DNA from: an uncultured Clostridia bacterium | GTDB lineage: Bacteria; Bacillota; Clostridia; Christensenellales; Borkfalkiaceae | Assembly (NCBI GenBank): GCA_944354265.1 | Contig: CALVPX010000002.1 | Span: forward strand, 1-64,000 | Direction: 5' to 3' | Length of the DNA: 64,000 nt | Shown: positions 25,470-34,140 of the stretch, in pieces | Layout of the letters: each line of letters starts with the position of its first letter | Position numbering within the stretch: position 1 is the stretch's first letter | Notes under the pieces: generated by a model | Told to the model about the DNA's origin: nothing | The model's input: the letters and a program-made list of their open reading frames with translations, nothing else | Databases searched by the model: none | Position numbers and translations under genes: made by a program

Positions 25470-26786
25470 ATGGCAAATCCTTTAGTTGCAATCGTCGGCA
25501 GGCCAAATGTCGGCAAAAGCACTTTCTTCAATAAAGTAGTTGGCCGCAAGGTCTCCATAACCGAGGACAGGCTGGGCGTCACCCGCGACAGACTGTATGC
25601 CGACGCCGAATGGCGGGGCAAAAACTTTTCCCTCGTCGATACGGGCGGCATAGAGCTGAAGTCCGAGGACACCATGTGGAAGGAGATAAAAAAACAGGCC
25701 GAAGTGGCAATCGACACCGCGCAGGTCATCCTCTTTTTCGTCGACGGAAGGGAGGGGCTCACCGCCGCCGATTACGACGTGGCCGACATGCTCCGCCGCT
25801 CCAAAAAGCCCGTCATCCTCGTCGTCAATAAAATCGACGAATATTCTGAGGAGAAGGTGTTCGAGTTTTACTCCCTCGGCCTCGGCGAACCCTTCCCCGT
25901 CTCAAGCGAACACTCAACGGGCATAGGCGACGTCTTGGATGAAGCCGTCAGTTGGTTCGAAAAGTACGAAAACGAGGAGGACGACTCCATAAAGATTGCC
26001 GTCGTCGGCAAGCCCAACGCGGGCAAGAGCTCGCTCGTCAACAAGCTTTTAGGCTTCGAGCGCTCAATCGTCACCGACATCGCAGGCACCACCCGCGACG
26101 CAATCGATACCAAGTTCACCTACGACGGAAGGAATTACACCATAATCGACACCGCCGGCATACGCAAAAAGGCAAAGGTGGAGGACGATGTGGAGTATTA
26201 CTCGGTAATGCGCGCCTTCGACGCCGTCCGCCGCGCCGACGTCTGCCTTCTCGTCGTCGACTGCACCGAGGGGCTCACCGAACAGGATACAAAAATAATC
26301 GGCTATGTGCACGAACAGGGCAAGCCCTCGGTAGTCGTCATGAACAAGTGGGACCTTATCGAAAAGGATACCAACACCATAAACAAGTTTGAGGACAAGC
26401 TCAAGGAAGATTTAAAGTTTATGGACTATTTCCGCTCGATCTACGTCTCCGCCAAGACGGGTCAGCGCACCGAAAAGATAATGGCGGCGGTGGACGAAGT
26501 GTATGCAAACGCCCACTTCCGCGTGCCCACGGGCACTTTGAACGACCTCATCTCCGACACAATCCGCGCCAACGAGCCGCCCTCCTACAACGGCAGGCGC
26601 TTGAAGGTCTATTATTCCTCGCAGGTGTCCGTCGCCCCGCCCACGTTTGTGCTGTTCGTAAATTCAACCGACCTTCTTCATTTCTCTTACGAGCGCTTCC
26701 TCGAAAATACTCTGCGCAAGTGCTTCAATTTCTCGGGCACGCCCATAAGAATTGTCACCCGCGAGCGCGACAAAAAGGAGAACTGA
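25470..26786 (+). CDS. der: Ribosome assembly GTPase Der (EngA)
   Basis: An essential GTPase of 50S maturation with two tandem G domains. The 438-residue protein has G1 motifs GRPNVGKSTFFNKV (about 10-23) and GKPNAGKSSLVNKL (about 180-193), matching G3 DTGG and DTAGIRKK, and NKxD motifs NKID and NKWD. The KH-like domain follows at about 350-438. Length and order are normal. Confidence 0.97.
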   Translation: MANPLVAIVGRPNVGKSTFFNKVVGRKVSITEDRLGVTRDRLYADAEWRGKNFSLVDTGGIELKSEDTMWKEIKKQAEVAIDTAQVILFFVDGREGLTAADYDVADMLRRSKKPVILVVNKIDEYSEEKVFEFYSLGLGEPFPVSSEHSTGIGDVLDEAVSWFEKYENEEDDSIKIAVVGKPNAGKSSLVNKLLGFERSIVTDIAGTTRDAIDTKFTYDGRNYTIIDTAGIRKKAKVEDDVEYYSVMRAFDAVRRADVCLLVVDCTEGLTEQDTKIIGYVHEQGKPSVVVMNKWDLIEKDTNTINKFEDKLKEDLKFMDYFRSIYVSAKTGQRTEKIMAAVDEVYANAHFRVPTGTLNDLISDTIRANEPPSYNGRRLKVYYSSQVSVAPPTFVLFVNSTDLLHFSYERFLENTLRKCFNFSGTPIRIVTRERDKKEN

Positions 26787-26787
26787 A

Positions 26788-27516
26788 ATGTTCATATCAA
26801 TCTCCAACACATGGTATTGGTTTTTGCTCGGCGCTGTCGTCAGCTATTTTATCGGCTGTTTCAACTTCGCCGTGCTCATCTCCAAGTTAAAGCATAAAGA
26901 TATCCGCAACGTAGGTAGCGGCAACCCCGGCACAATGAATATGTCGCGCACATTCGGTTGGAAAATCGGCCTCATCAATTTTCTGTGCGACGCGTTAAAG
27001 GGCATCATTCCCGTAATGGTCGGCCACCTCGCCTTTGCAGGCATGTATTTTCAGGGCACTTCCTTCGCCGTAACCGATTTTTCGCGCTATCTCTTCGGCC
27101 TGTGCGCCGTAATCGGCCACATTTTCCCCGTCACCATGAAGTTTAAGGGCGGCAAGGGCATCGCAACAACGCTCGGCGTGTTCACCTGCGGCGTCACCTG
27201 CGAAGTCGGTTGGTTCTTCCCGCTCGCCTTTGCCCTCCTCGTCGGCGTCGTGCTCTACATATACGCCTTCGAATGGGGCTCCATGGGCTCTCTGCTCGGC
27301 GTTTCGGGCTTCACGATATGGCAGGGCATAATCTTCTTTCTGCGCTATCAGGCCATGCTCTCCAACGCATGGGTAATTGCTACATTTATGCTGTTGCTCG
27401 TCTACAACCTCTTAACGTGGATAGCCCACCGCGTCAACCTCTACAAGCTGATGGGGGGAGAGGAGCACCGCACCTCGGTAAAAAAGATGCTCCACAAAAA
27501 GAAAAACAAGGCATAA
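26788..27516 (+). CDS. plsY: Acyl-phosphate glycerol-3-phosphate acyltransferase
   Basis: Membrane enzyme that adds the first acyl chain to glycerol-3-phosphate from acyl phosphate. The 242-residue protein has several membrane segments, the loop motif VGSGNPGTMNMSRTFG and KFKGGKGIATTLGVF. ATG 26788 follows AAAGGAG at the end of der; the frame opens earlier inside der. At about 240 residues it is longer than the usual 200, with a charged C-terminal tail. The der-plsY order is common in Firmicutes. Confidence 0.93.
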   Translation: MFISISNTWYWFLLGAVVSYFIGCFNFAVLISKLKHKDIRNVGSGNPGTMNMSRTFGWKIGLINFLCDALKGIIPVMVGHLAFAGMYFQGTSFAVTDFSRYLFGLCAVIGHIFPVTMKFKGGKGIATTLGVFTCGVTCEVGWFFPLAFALLVGVVLYIYAFEWGSMGSLLGVSGFTIWQGIIFFLRYQAMLSNAWVIATFMLLLVYNLLTWIAHRVNLYKLMGGEEHRTSVKKMLHKKKNKA

Positions 27517-27544
27517 TGTCCCATTTAAACGAAGTCAAAAACAC

Positions 27545-27580
27545 GGCGGGCGCAACCTCACGGTTGCGCCCGCCGCTATT
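27545..27580. terminator. Terminator between convergent plsY and PH-like gene
   Basis: A 13-bp stem (27545-27557 with 27562-27574) then GCTATTTTCT. Confidence 0.75.
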
Positions 27581-27607
27581 TTCTGATACCTAAATAATTG
27601 TTAAAAT

Positions 27608-28099
27608 TTATTTCTTCTTTTTATCATTCTTGTCGTCAGGCGTGTTCTCCACCGACTGAATGGCATATTCAATGGCGGGGTTAACATCCAAAATTGCCTG
27701 CACAAAGTCGGTGTACTGCGAAGGCTTTATCACGATAATAATATAGCTCTCGTCCTTGAAGTACACCAAAAGCTTGTCGGTTTCCCTGTCAAGCACAACA
27801 ATGTCTATCTGCTTTACGTCGTAGCTGCTGCGTATAAACCCGAACGCCGTCCTGAGCGTCTTTTGATTGACAGAGTAATAAGATGAGCACAGCACGCTTA
27901 CAAGCAGTCCGCCCGCGACTATCGTAATGAAGAACATTAAAATATATAGTACGAGCGGCAAAGCGGGGTTGACGGCATAGGATATGCCTTGGGTGATGCA
28001 AACATACAGGTTGACTATAAATCCCGCAAGGCATACGGCGAGTCCTGCAATTATGAGAATAAGCGTCAGCCTCGGGAAGGAGTATTTGAACTTTTTCAT
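27608..28099 (-). CDS. Membrane protein with bacterial PH-like domain
   Basis: 163 residues from ATG 28099 (MKKFKYSFPR); the frame is open further upstream but a promoter overlaps that part. Two membrane segments (about 10-35 and 50-75) are followed by a domain resembling the bacterial PH_4/YyaB type, with the strand pattern of SYYSVNQKTLRTAFGF, IDIVVLDRETDKLLVYF and IIIVIKPSQYTDFVQAIL. It ends in a lysine-rich tail. Function unknown. The -10 TATAAT ends 6 bases before ATG, so the message appears leaderless. Confidence 0.72.
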   Translation of the reverse strand: MKKFKYSFPRLTLILIIAGLAVCLAGFIVNLYVCITQGISYAVNPALPLVLYILMFFITIVAGGLLVSVLCSSYYSVNQKTLRTAFGFIRSSYDVKQIDIVVLDRETDKLLVYFKDESYIIIVIKPSQYTDFVQAILDVNPAIEYAIQSVENTPDDKNDKKKK

Positions 28100-28105
28100 A
28101 GCTCC

Positions 28106-28134
28106 ATTATATACCGCCCCGTTAAAAAAATCAA
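28106..28134 (-). promoter_or_regulatory. Promoter of PH-like gene, leaderless arrangement
   Basis: Minus strand: TTGATT (28134-28129), 17-bp spacer, TATAAT (28111-28106), then GGAGCT and the ATG. Confidence 0.7.
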
Positions 28135-28180
28135 CCCTTGCCGTATAAATTTTACATTGTGCCGCGACGGGCAAAAAAAC

Positions 28181-28221
28181 AGCGGGGCGCGAAGGCTTGC
28201 CTTCGCGCCCCGCTTCATACA
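28181..28221 (-). terminator. Strong hairpin with T run on the minus strand, no gene upstream
   Basis: A 16-bp perfect stem (28181-28196 with 28199-28214). On the minus strand it is followed by GTTTTTTTGC (bases 28180-28171). It would terminate leftward transcripts, but the only annotated gene to its right is the rightward hydratase. Confidence 0.6.
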
Positions 28222-28267
28222 AACAAAGTCAAAATTGCGTTTATTTTTAATTTGCCCCTTCCAGCGC

Positions 28268-28296
28268 TTGAAAAATTTTACATAATATAGTAAAAT
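28268..28296 (+). promoter_or_regulatory. Promoter of hydratase-traX
   Basis: TTGAAA 28268-28273, 17-bp spacer, TAAAAT 28291-28296. Confidence 0.7.
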
Positions 28297-28330
28297 AAAA
28301 TTATTATCGAAATTTACGGGAGTATGGCAC

Positions 28331-30556
28331 ATGATTAAGTTAATTAAAAGCGGAGTTTATTACACGGGCGGAAAACTTGTAAAGGAAAATGTCGCCTTCA
28401 TGCGCGAAGAGCAGAAGAGGGAGGCCATAAAGGGCACGCTCGCCTATCGCATTCTCTCTGCGCACAACACGGGCAGCGATGACAACCTCAAAATCAAGTT
28501 CGACGCCCTCGCCTCGCACGACATAACCTACGTCGGCATAATCCAGACCGCCAAGGCCTCAGGCCTCACAAAATTCCCCATTCCATACACCCTCACAAAC
28601 TGTCACAATTCGCTGTGCGCCGTCGGCGGAACTATCAACGAGGATGACCACATGTTCGGCCTCTCCGCCGCAAAAAAATACGGCGGCAACTATGTCCCGC
28701 CCCACCTTGCGGTCATCCATCAATACATGCGCGAAATGGAGGCTGCCTGCGGCAAGATGATTTTGGGCTCCGACAGCCACACCCGTTACGGCGCCCTCGG
28801 CACCATGGCGATAGGTGAAGGCGGGCCCGAACTTGTAAAGCAGCTCCTCGGCCAAACTTACGACGTCGCCCGTCCCAAGGTCATCGCCGTATATTTAAGG
28901 GGCAAGCTCAAAAAGGGCGTCGGTCCTCACGACGTGGCAATCGCCTTGGTCGGCGCCACCTTCAAAAAGGGCTTCGTCAAAAACTGTGTGCTCGAATTTA
29001 TCGGCCCCGGCATCGCCAACCTCTCCATGGATTACCGCTGCGGGATAGACGTAATGACCACCGAAACGGCCTGCCTCTCGTCCATTTGGGAGGCGGACGA
29101 TGTAACCCGCGATTACTTTAAAATTCACGGCAGGGAGGAGGCCTTCAAGCCCCTTCACCCCGCCGACCCCGCCTATTACGACGGCGCCGTCGTCATAGAC
29201 CTCTCGCGCGTCGAACCCATGATAGCCCTGCCCTTCCATCCCTCCAACGCCTATACCATCCATGAGGTAATCGAAAATCCCCGCGACATTCTCGGCGCGG
29301 TAGAGGAGGCGGGCAACAGGCTCAAGGGCAACAAAAAGCCCTTCAAGCTGCTCGACAAGGTCCTGCCCGACGGCATACACGTCAGTCAGGGCATAATAGC
29401 CGGCTGTGCGGGCGGCACATACGAAAACGTCGCCGAAGCTGCCGAAATTCTGCGCGGCAAGAGCTGCGGTTTCGACGAATTTTCTCTCTCCGTCTATCCC
29501 CAAAGTCAGCCCGTTTTCAAGTGCCTTGCAGATAACGGCTACGTCTCCGCATTAATGGAGAGCGGCGCCATAGTCAAGACGGCGTTCTGCGGCCCCTGCT
29601 TCGGCGCGGGCGACACCCCTGCCGACAACGGCTTCTCCATCCGCCACACCACCCGCAACTTTGAAAACAGGGAGGGCTCCAAACTCGGCGAACAGCAGCT
29701 TGCGGCAGTCGCACTTATGGACGCCCGCTCTATTGCGGCCACTGCGGCCAACGGCGGCATTTTAACGCCCGCAACCGAGGCAACTTTTACCAAAAAGGTC
29801 AAAAAGTATTACTTTGACAAGGCAATTTACGACCACCGCGTCTACCGCGGCGCCCTCAACCCCAAGGAGGACGAACAGCTCGTCTACGGCAACAACATCG
29901 CCGATTGGCCCGAACAGATCCCCATGGCTAAAAACGTGCTCATAAAGGCGGTGTCCGTCATCGACGACCCCGTCACCACCACCGACGAGCTCATTCCCTC
30001 GGGCGAAACTTCGTCCTACCGCTCCAACCCCTTAAGGCTTGCCGAGTTCGCCCTCTCAAGGAAGGACCCCGGCTACGTCGGCAGGGCAAAGCAGGTCAAG
30101 GCGGCAGAGGAGGAGAGGAGGTCCACAGGCTCCCTTCCCGAGGAGGTCTTAAAGGAAGTTGGTATACAGCTCGCGCCCGACACAATGTACGGCAGCTGCG
30201 TCATCGCAAGAAAGCCGGGCGACGGCTCCGCACGCGAGCAGGCTGCCTCCTGTCAGCGCGTACTCGGCGGCGTGGCAAACATCGCTCAGGAATACGCCAC
30301 CAAGCGCTATCGCTCCAACCTCATCAATTGGGGCATGCTTCCCTTGATTTCTAAGTCCTTCGACTACAAGGTCGGCGACTATATATATATTGAAAACATA
30401 ACCGACTATGTCAAGCAAAACGAGCCTACAATCCCTGCAAAGTTGATAACAAACGGCAAGGTAAAAACTATTTACCTCACTTTGGGCGCGCTCACGGAGG
30501 AGGAGAAGAAAATAATCCTCTCGGGCTGCCTCATAAACTACAATAAGGTCAAATGA
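28331..30556 (+). CDS. Aconitase-family hydratase
   Basis: A 741-residue member of the aconitase superfamily. [22 protein letters not shown] and the Fe-S cysteines in [16 protein letters not shown] and [11 protein letters not shown] are seen in the catalytic part. The C-terminal swivel domain is fused ([44 protein letters not shown], landmarks only: GDGSAREQA and [14 protein letters not shown]). It resembles the clostridial 'hydratase' type rather than AcnA, so citrate/isocitrate specificity is not certain. GGGAG precedes the start. ATGA overlap with the next gene. Confidence 0.88.
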   Translation: MIKLIKSGVYYTGGKLVKENVAFMREEQKREAIKGTLAYRILSAHNTGSDDNLKIKFDALASHDITYVGIIQTAKASGLTKFPIPYTLTNCHNSLCAVGGTINEDDHMFGLSAAKKYGGNYVPPHLAVIHQYMREMEAACGKMILGSDSHTRYGALGTMAIGEGGPELVKQLLGQTYDVARPKVIAVYLRGKLKKGVGPHDVAIALVGATFKKGFVKNCVLEFIGPGIANLSMDYRCGIDVMTTETACLSSIWEADDVTRDYFKIHGREEAFKPLHPADPAYYDGAVVIDLSRVEPMIALPFHPSNAYTIHEVIENPRDILGAVEEAGNRLKGNKKPFKLLDKVLPDGIHVSQGIIAGCAGGTYENVAEAAEILRGKSCGFDEFSLSVYPQSQPVFKCLADNGYVSALMESGAIVKTAFCGPCFGAGDTPADNGFSIRHTTRNFENREGSKLGEQQLAAVALMDARSIAATAANGGILTPATEATFTKKVKKYYFDKAIYDHRVYRGALNPKEDEQLVYGNNIADWPEQIPMAKNVLIKAVSVIDDPVTTTDELIPSGETSSYRSNPLRLAEFALSRKDPGYVGRAKQVKAAEEERRSTGSLPEEVLKEVGIQLAPDTMYGSCVIARKPGDGSAREQAASCQRVLGGVANIAQEYATKRYRSNLINWGMLPLISKSFDYKVGDYIYIENITDYVKQNEPTIPAKLITNGKVKTIYLTLGALTEEEKKIILSGCLINYNKVK

Positions 30557-31311
30557 ATATAAAATTTTTAAACGGCAACGGGGTCAAGCTTCTCGCTGCC
30601 GTTTTAATGGTCATAGACCACATCGGCATGTTTTTTTTCCCTACGCTCATGTGGATAAGGTGCATAGGGAGGATTTCCTTACCTCTCTTTGCCTACATGA
30701 TTTCAGAGGGCTGCCGCTACACAAAAAATAAATTAAAACATATATCGCTGCTCTTCGGCGTGGCGCTCGCCTGTCAGCTTGTCTACTTTTTTGTCGGCAA
30801 CTCATTGCAGATGAGCATACTCGTCACCTTCACGCTGTCAACGCTCATAATTTACGCCATGCAGTACTTCAAATATTGTCTCCTTGCCGAAGAAAAGATG
30901 AGTAAGGTGCTGCTCTCCGCCGTGCTCTTTATAGGTATGGTTTTCCTTACTTATTTTCTGAACAGCATAAGCTTCATCGGCGGAATACCTTTTTCCATAG
31001 AGTACGGCTTTTGGGGCTGCATGCTGCCCGTGTTCGCTTCAATTTTCGATTTCCGCGGCCTGCCGCAGTGCCCGCTCTCTAAGTGGGACAATCATTTTGT
31101 CCGTCAGCTGTGCTTCGCCATAGGGCTGTTCTTACTGTGCCTCACGCACTATCTCTTCCGCGACAATGTGTGGCAGTGGTTTTCGCTCATCGCGCTCATT
31201 CCCCTCGCCTGTTACAACGGGCAAAAGGGAAAGCTCAATTTAAAGTATTTCTTTTACATATTTTATCCCGCGCACCTCGCGCTCTTTTACATCATCGCTT
31301 ACTTCATTTAA
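30553..31311 (+). CDS. TraX-family membrane protein
   Basis: A 252-residue polytopic membrane protein of the TraX family. The characteristic opening is [22 protein letters not shown], followed by [21 protein letters not shown]. In plasmid systems TraX acetylates pilin; chromosomal homologs in Firmicutes are of unknown substrate. It is coupled to the hydratase gene by ATGA, though a shared function is not evident. Confidence 0.88.
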   Translation: MNIKFLNGNGVKLLAAVLMVIDHIGMFFFPTLMWIRCIGRISLPLFAYMISEGCRYTKNKLKHISLLFGVALACQLVYFFVGNSLQMSILVTFTLSTLIIYAMQYFKYCLLAEEKMSKVLLSAVLFIGMVFLTYFLNSISFIGGIPFSIEYGFWGCMLPVFASIFDFRGLPQCPLSKWDNHFVRQLCFAIGLFLLCLTHYLFRDNVWQWFSLIALIPLACYNGQKGKLNLKYFFYIFYPAHLALFYIIAYFI

Positions 31312-31341
31312 AAAATCCGCGCCGTTGAGCGCGGATTTTTT
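31310..31341. terminator. Bidirectional terminator between traX and lipoprotein gene
   Basis: AAAAAATCCGCGC (31310-31322) pairs with GCGCGGATTTTTT (31329-31341). The A/T runs serve both strands. Confidence 0.88.
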
Positions 31342-31351
31342 AACGTACTTT

Positions 31352-31714
31352 TCAGTTGTCTGTGTCGGGGTTGATCTCTTCAGGCTGACCGTCGCCTCCG
31401 TGTTCGGGGCAATGCGGGCAATCGGGGCAGTCCTGCCCGCTCTTTTTGCCGAATATGTGCCTCGGTCTGTGCCTGTCTTTGGGGCTGTGAGGAGGGGGAA
31501 TCTTTCCGTCCGGCCTCTTTTCATCGAGAGGCCGAAGGGGGTCGACGGGTGTATTTTCATCATCGGGCATCTGCTCCGTGCCGTCGCCCTCGCGTATGAT
31601 GCGCGTGCCGGGCTCGTCGTTGAGATTTTGTCCGCCCGTCTGTCCTTCGCCGCAGCCGCACATGGCGGCGGCAGCGCACGTCAGTAAAATTAAGGATAAA
31701 GTCTTAAGTTTCAT
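31352..31714 (-). CDS. Small lipoprotein, Pro/Asp/His-rich
   Basis: Not recognised. About 120 residues from ATG 31714. A lipoprotein signal (MKLKTLSLILLTCAAAAMCG then Cys) is followed by an unstructured, Gly/Asp/Pro-rich region and a C-terminal part with CPDCPHCPEHGGDG. The clustered Cys and His could bind metal, which is only a suggestion. No strong ribosome site is seen, but the signal peptide in frame supports a real gene. Confidence 0.62.
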   Translation of the reverse strand: MKLKTLSLILLTCAAAAMCGCGEGQTGGQNLNDEPGTRIIREGDGTEQMPDDENTPVDPLRPLDEKRPDGKIPPPHSPKDRHRPRHIFGKKSGQDCPDCPHCPEHGGDGQPEEINPDTDN

Positions 31715-31755
31715 ACCCAAAGTTTGCGCCCCTTTTACAAAATTATGTAAATCGC

Positions 31756-31784
31756 TTGCTTTTGCCCCCGTTATATGATAAATT
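31756..31784 (+). promoter_or_regulatory. Possible promoter of the TM1266-ABC transporter operon
   Basis: TTGCTT 31756-31761, 17-bp spacer, TAAATT 31779-31784. It implies a leader of about 114 nt. Confidence 0.45.
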
Positions 31785-31790
31785 ATCTGT

Positions 31791-31904
31791 GCCTGAGTTT
31801 GCAGGTTCGCCTAAAAACGAAGGGGTCGTCTTTAATTTACAAGCGCGCACAATTCCTGTGCGCCCTTAAAGCGTGCTCCCTTCAAGGCAAGGGGGTATTT
31901 TTTT
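31791..31904 (+). promoter_or_regulatory. Structured leader with terminator-like hairpin over the ribosome site
   Basis: GCGCACA (31845-31851) pairs with TGTGCGC (31857-31863). Then CTCCCTT (about 31876-31882) can pair with AAGGGGG (about 31889-31895), followed at once by TATTTTTTT and the ATG. The second hairpin covers the likely ribosome site and looks like an intrinsic terminator, which suggests attenuation or a riboswitch. I could not match it to a known riboswitch class. Confidence 0.4.
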
Positions 31905-32153
31905 ATGTCGTCAAACCGTTTGGCGGTTATCTCTCTCATCGTTGAAAACCGCAGCCAAAGCGCCCAAATCAACTCCATTCTCTCCGACTACGCAAATTAC
32001 GTCGTCGGCAGAATGGGCGTGCCCTACAGGGAGAAGGCCGTCTCCGTCATCTGCGTCATTGTCGACGCCCCTAACGAGATAATAAATACAATAACGGGCA
32101 AAATAGGCATGTTGGAAGGCGTCTCCGCCAAAACTTTAATGAGCAAAATTTAA
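31905..32153 (+). CDS. TM1266-type iron-only hydrogenase system regulator
   Basis: An 82-residue ACT/NikR-C-like small protein. ISLIVENRSQSAQINSILSDY, VVGRMGVPYREKAVSVICVIVD and ITGKIGMLEGVSAKTLMSK match the TM1266 family closely. In other anaerobes the gene neighbours the [FeFe]-hydrogenase maturation genes hydE, hydF and hydG. Here it stands before an ABC transporter. Its regulatory role is assumed from context in other genomes. Confidence 0.88.
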   Translation: MSSNRLAVISLIVENRSQSAQINSILSDYANYVVGRMGVPYREKAVSVICVIVDAPNEIINTITGKIGMLEGVSAKTLMSKI

Positions 32154-32339
32154 AAATATTTATGCCGTAAATCAAAGCCCCCCTTGTGTAAAGGGGGGAT
32201 CAAAGGGGGGGGATTGTAGGCGCAACGGCGCAGTGGTAAAAAATTAATCCCGCAGCCGTCATTCAGGTGTCAATATTCAATCAATAATAATTTTTGAGGC
32301 AAAAGGCAATAACGCCTGATGCCGAAAAGGAGTTTTAAT
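32154..32339. repeat. Intergenic repeat segment before the ABC transporter
   Basis: CCCCCCTT (32178-32185) pairs with AAGGGGGG (32191-32198), followed by a second G run; this resembles intergenic repeat remnants like that at 7431-7475. No gene. A short AGGC-AATAAC-GCCT hairpin sits just before the ribosome site of the next gene. Confidence 0.45.
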
Positions 32340-33353
32340 ATGAAAAAAATAGCAACATTATTAACAGCCGCGGCCCTTGCCGCAACCATACCGTTTGGCT
32401 TTTCAGCCTGCGGTGTTGAGGGCGTTCTCGAAGACGTGCGCTTAATGGCGGTGGATGCAACCGCCGTCGGCACGATGGACACCTGCGATTACTTTGTCGC
32501 CGCCGAACCCGCCGCAACCACGCGCGCCAACGCCACGGGCTTAAACTTTGTGGGCAATTTGCAGGAACTTTACGGCTCCGATAACGGCTATCCACAGGCG
32601 GTCATCGTCGCCAAAAATGAAATTATCACGCAAAATCCTTACTTTTTAGAGCAATTTATGACCGAACTTGAGGTCAACGAGGAGTGGCTCGCCACGGCTC
32701 CTGCCCAGACGGTCATTGACGCTGTCGCATCGCATTTGCCCGAGGGTACCACGCCCACATTCAACGCCAACAACCTCACTTCTTCGGTCATCTCAAACTG
32801 CGGCATACACTTTGTCTATGCGCACGAAGATAAGGATAGGGTGACAAACTTCCTCGCCGAAATGGCGGAAGTCGATCCCACTTCCGTGGGCGAGGTCTCC
32901 GAAACCTTCTTCTGTCAAGGACTTGACGCCTATGTCTCCGACCCCGGCGAAGTTTCAATCTATGCCCCTGACGGCGCTCCTGCGCTCGCCCTTGCAAAGC
33001 TCATGGCGGAAGAAAACCAATTCGGCCAGATTTCGGTTGAGTACAACATCGTCCCTGCCGACACAATCGGCGCCCGCGTCACGGGCGAAGACCCCGCCGC
33101 AGATATCTGCATTCTGCCCCTGAATGCTGCAAGCAGGCTTTTGGGCAGCGGCCAGACTTATAAGATGCTCGGCACCGTCACCAACGGCAACCTTTATATC
33201 TTGTCAAAGGATGACGAGCAAATCACCAAGGATAATATCGGCTCACTCCTCGCAGGTAAAACGGTGGGGGTAATTCAACTCGCCAATGTTCCCGGTCTCA
33301 CCTTAAAAATAATTCTCCAAAAGTACGTAATTCCTTACGATGTAGTGGGCTAA
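32340..33353 (+). CDS. ABC transporter substrate-binding lipoprotein, apparently circularly permuted
   Basis: Binds a solute outside the membrane for a NitT/TauT-type importer. 337 residues from ATG 32340 (AAAGGAG upstream); lipobox FSAC with Cys24. Residues about 26-200 (EDVRLMAVDATAV, CDYFVAAEPAATTRANATG, GYPQAVIVAKNEII, HLPEGTTPTFNANNL, ending ETFFCQ) match what is normally the C-terminal half of this family. Residues about 206-337 (IYAPDGAPALALAKLM, ADICILPLNAASRLLG, MLGTVTNGNLYIL, KTVGVIQLANVPGLTLK) match what is normally the N-terminal half, right after the signal peptide. The junction is LDAYVSDPGEVS. The frame is uninterrupted and the stop lies one base before the permease start. Ligand unknown. 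Confidence 0.85.
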   Translation: MKKIATLLTAAALAATIPFGFSACGVEGVLEDVRLMAVDATAVGTMDTCDYFVAAEPAATTRANATGLNFVGNLQELYGSDNGYPQAVIVAKNEIITQNPYFLEQFMTELEVNEEWLATAPAQTVIDAVASHLPEGTTPTFNANNLTSSVISNCGIHFVYAHEDKDRVTNFLAEMAEVDPTSVGEVSETFFCQGLDAYVSDPGEVSIYAPDGAPALALAKLMAEENQFGQISVEYNIVPADTIGARVTGEDPAADICILPLNAASRLLGSGQTYKMLGTVTNGNLYILSKDDEQITKDNIGSLLAGKTVGVIQLANVPGLTLKIILQKYVIPYDVVG

Positions 33354-33354
33354 A

Positions 33355-34140
33355 GTGAAAACCTTAAAAAAAATAGCAAAACACAATGCACTGTGGGCGG
33401 TTGTAGCAGTTGCGGTCATCTTTGCCGTGTGGCAGATAGCCTACGCCTGCATAAAAAACGACTACATTCTCCCGGGCATAGGGCAAACGCTCTCGCAGTT
33501 CTTCGCCCTGTTCGGCAACGGCTCTTTTTATGTCGCCCTCGGCAACACCGTCGCCCGCACTTTGATATCCTTCGCCGTGTCGTTTGTCGTGGCGGCGGCC
33601 TTTGCCGCGCTCTCCGCGGTGTGCGCGCCCTTCAAGGCCACGTTCGCCTGCATAATCTCCGTCGTGCGCACTCTGCCCACCATGGCTATAACGCTTATGT
33701 TGCTGATATGGTCAAGCCCCCGCGTCGCCCCCGCAATAGTCACGGCACTCGTGCTCTTCCCCATGCTCTATTCGCAGTTCATCGCCGCAATAGAGGGGGT
33801 GGACGGCAACCTTTTGGAGATGGCAAAGGTGTACAAAATTTCCCGCAGGGATAAACTTTTAAAGATAATCGCCCCCGCCGTCGCGCCGGAGGTTATCTCG
33901 CAGGTGGGCGCGGGGTTGTCTTTGGGGCTCAAGGTCATGGTGTCTGCCGAGGTGTTGTCCTACACTTTGAACAGCTTCGGCGGCATGATGCAGCAGGCGC
34001 GGCTCTATTCCCAAATGCCCCTGTTTGCGGCGCTCACTTTAATGTGCATACTCGCAGGTCTCCTGCTCGAACTGCTCTCCTATCTCTTAAGAAAACTTGT
34101 CGGCAGGTGGCAGGTAAAGGAGGGGGCAGATGTACATTAA
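33355..34140 (+). CDS. ABC transporter permease (NitT/TauT/SsuC type)
   Basis: A 261-residue inner-membrane component with six hydrophobic segments. The GTG start lies one base after the preceding stop. The EAA loop facing the ATPase is around EMAKVYKISRRDKLLKIIAPAVAPEVISQVGAGLSLGLK. It overlaps the ATPase gene by 11 bases. All three parts of the importer are present and adjacent. Confidence 0.92.
   Translation: MKTLKKIAKHNALWAVVAVAVIFAVWQIAYACIKNDYILPGIGQTLSQFFALFGNGSFYVALGNTVARTLISFAVSFVVAAAFAALSAVCAPFKATFACIISVVRTLPTMAITLMLLIWSSPRVAPAIVTALVLFPMLYSQFIAAIEGVDGNLLEMAKVYKISRRDKLLKIIAPAVAPEVISQVGAGLSLGLKVMVSAEVLSYTLNSFGGMMQQARLYSQMPLFAALTLMCILAGLLLELLSYLLRKLVGRWQVKEGADVH

Noticed and set aside
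31791..31904. TPP, SAM, purine, cobalamin or ZTP riboswitch
   Set aside because: GGGTCGT near 31823 recalls the ZTP consensus, but the matching 3' half is not found, and no other class signature fits.
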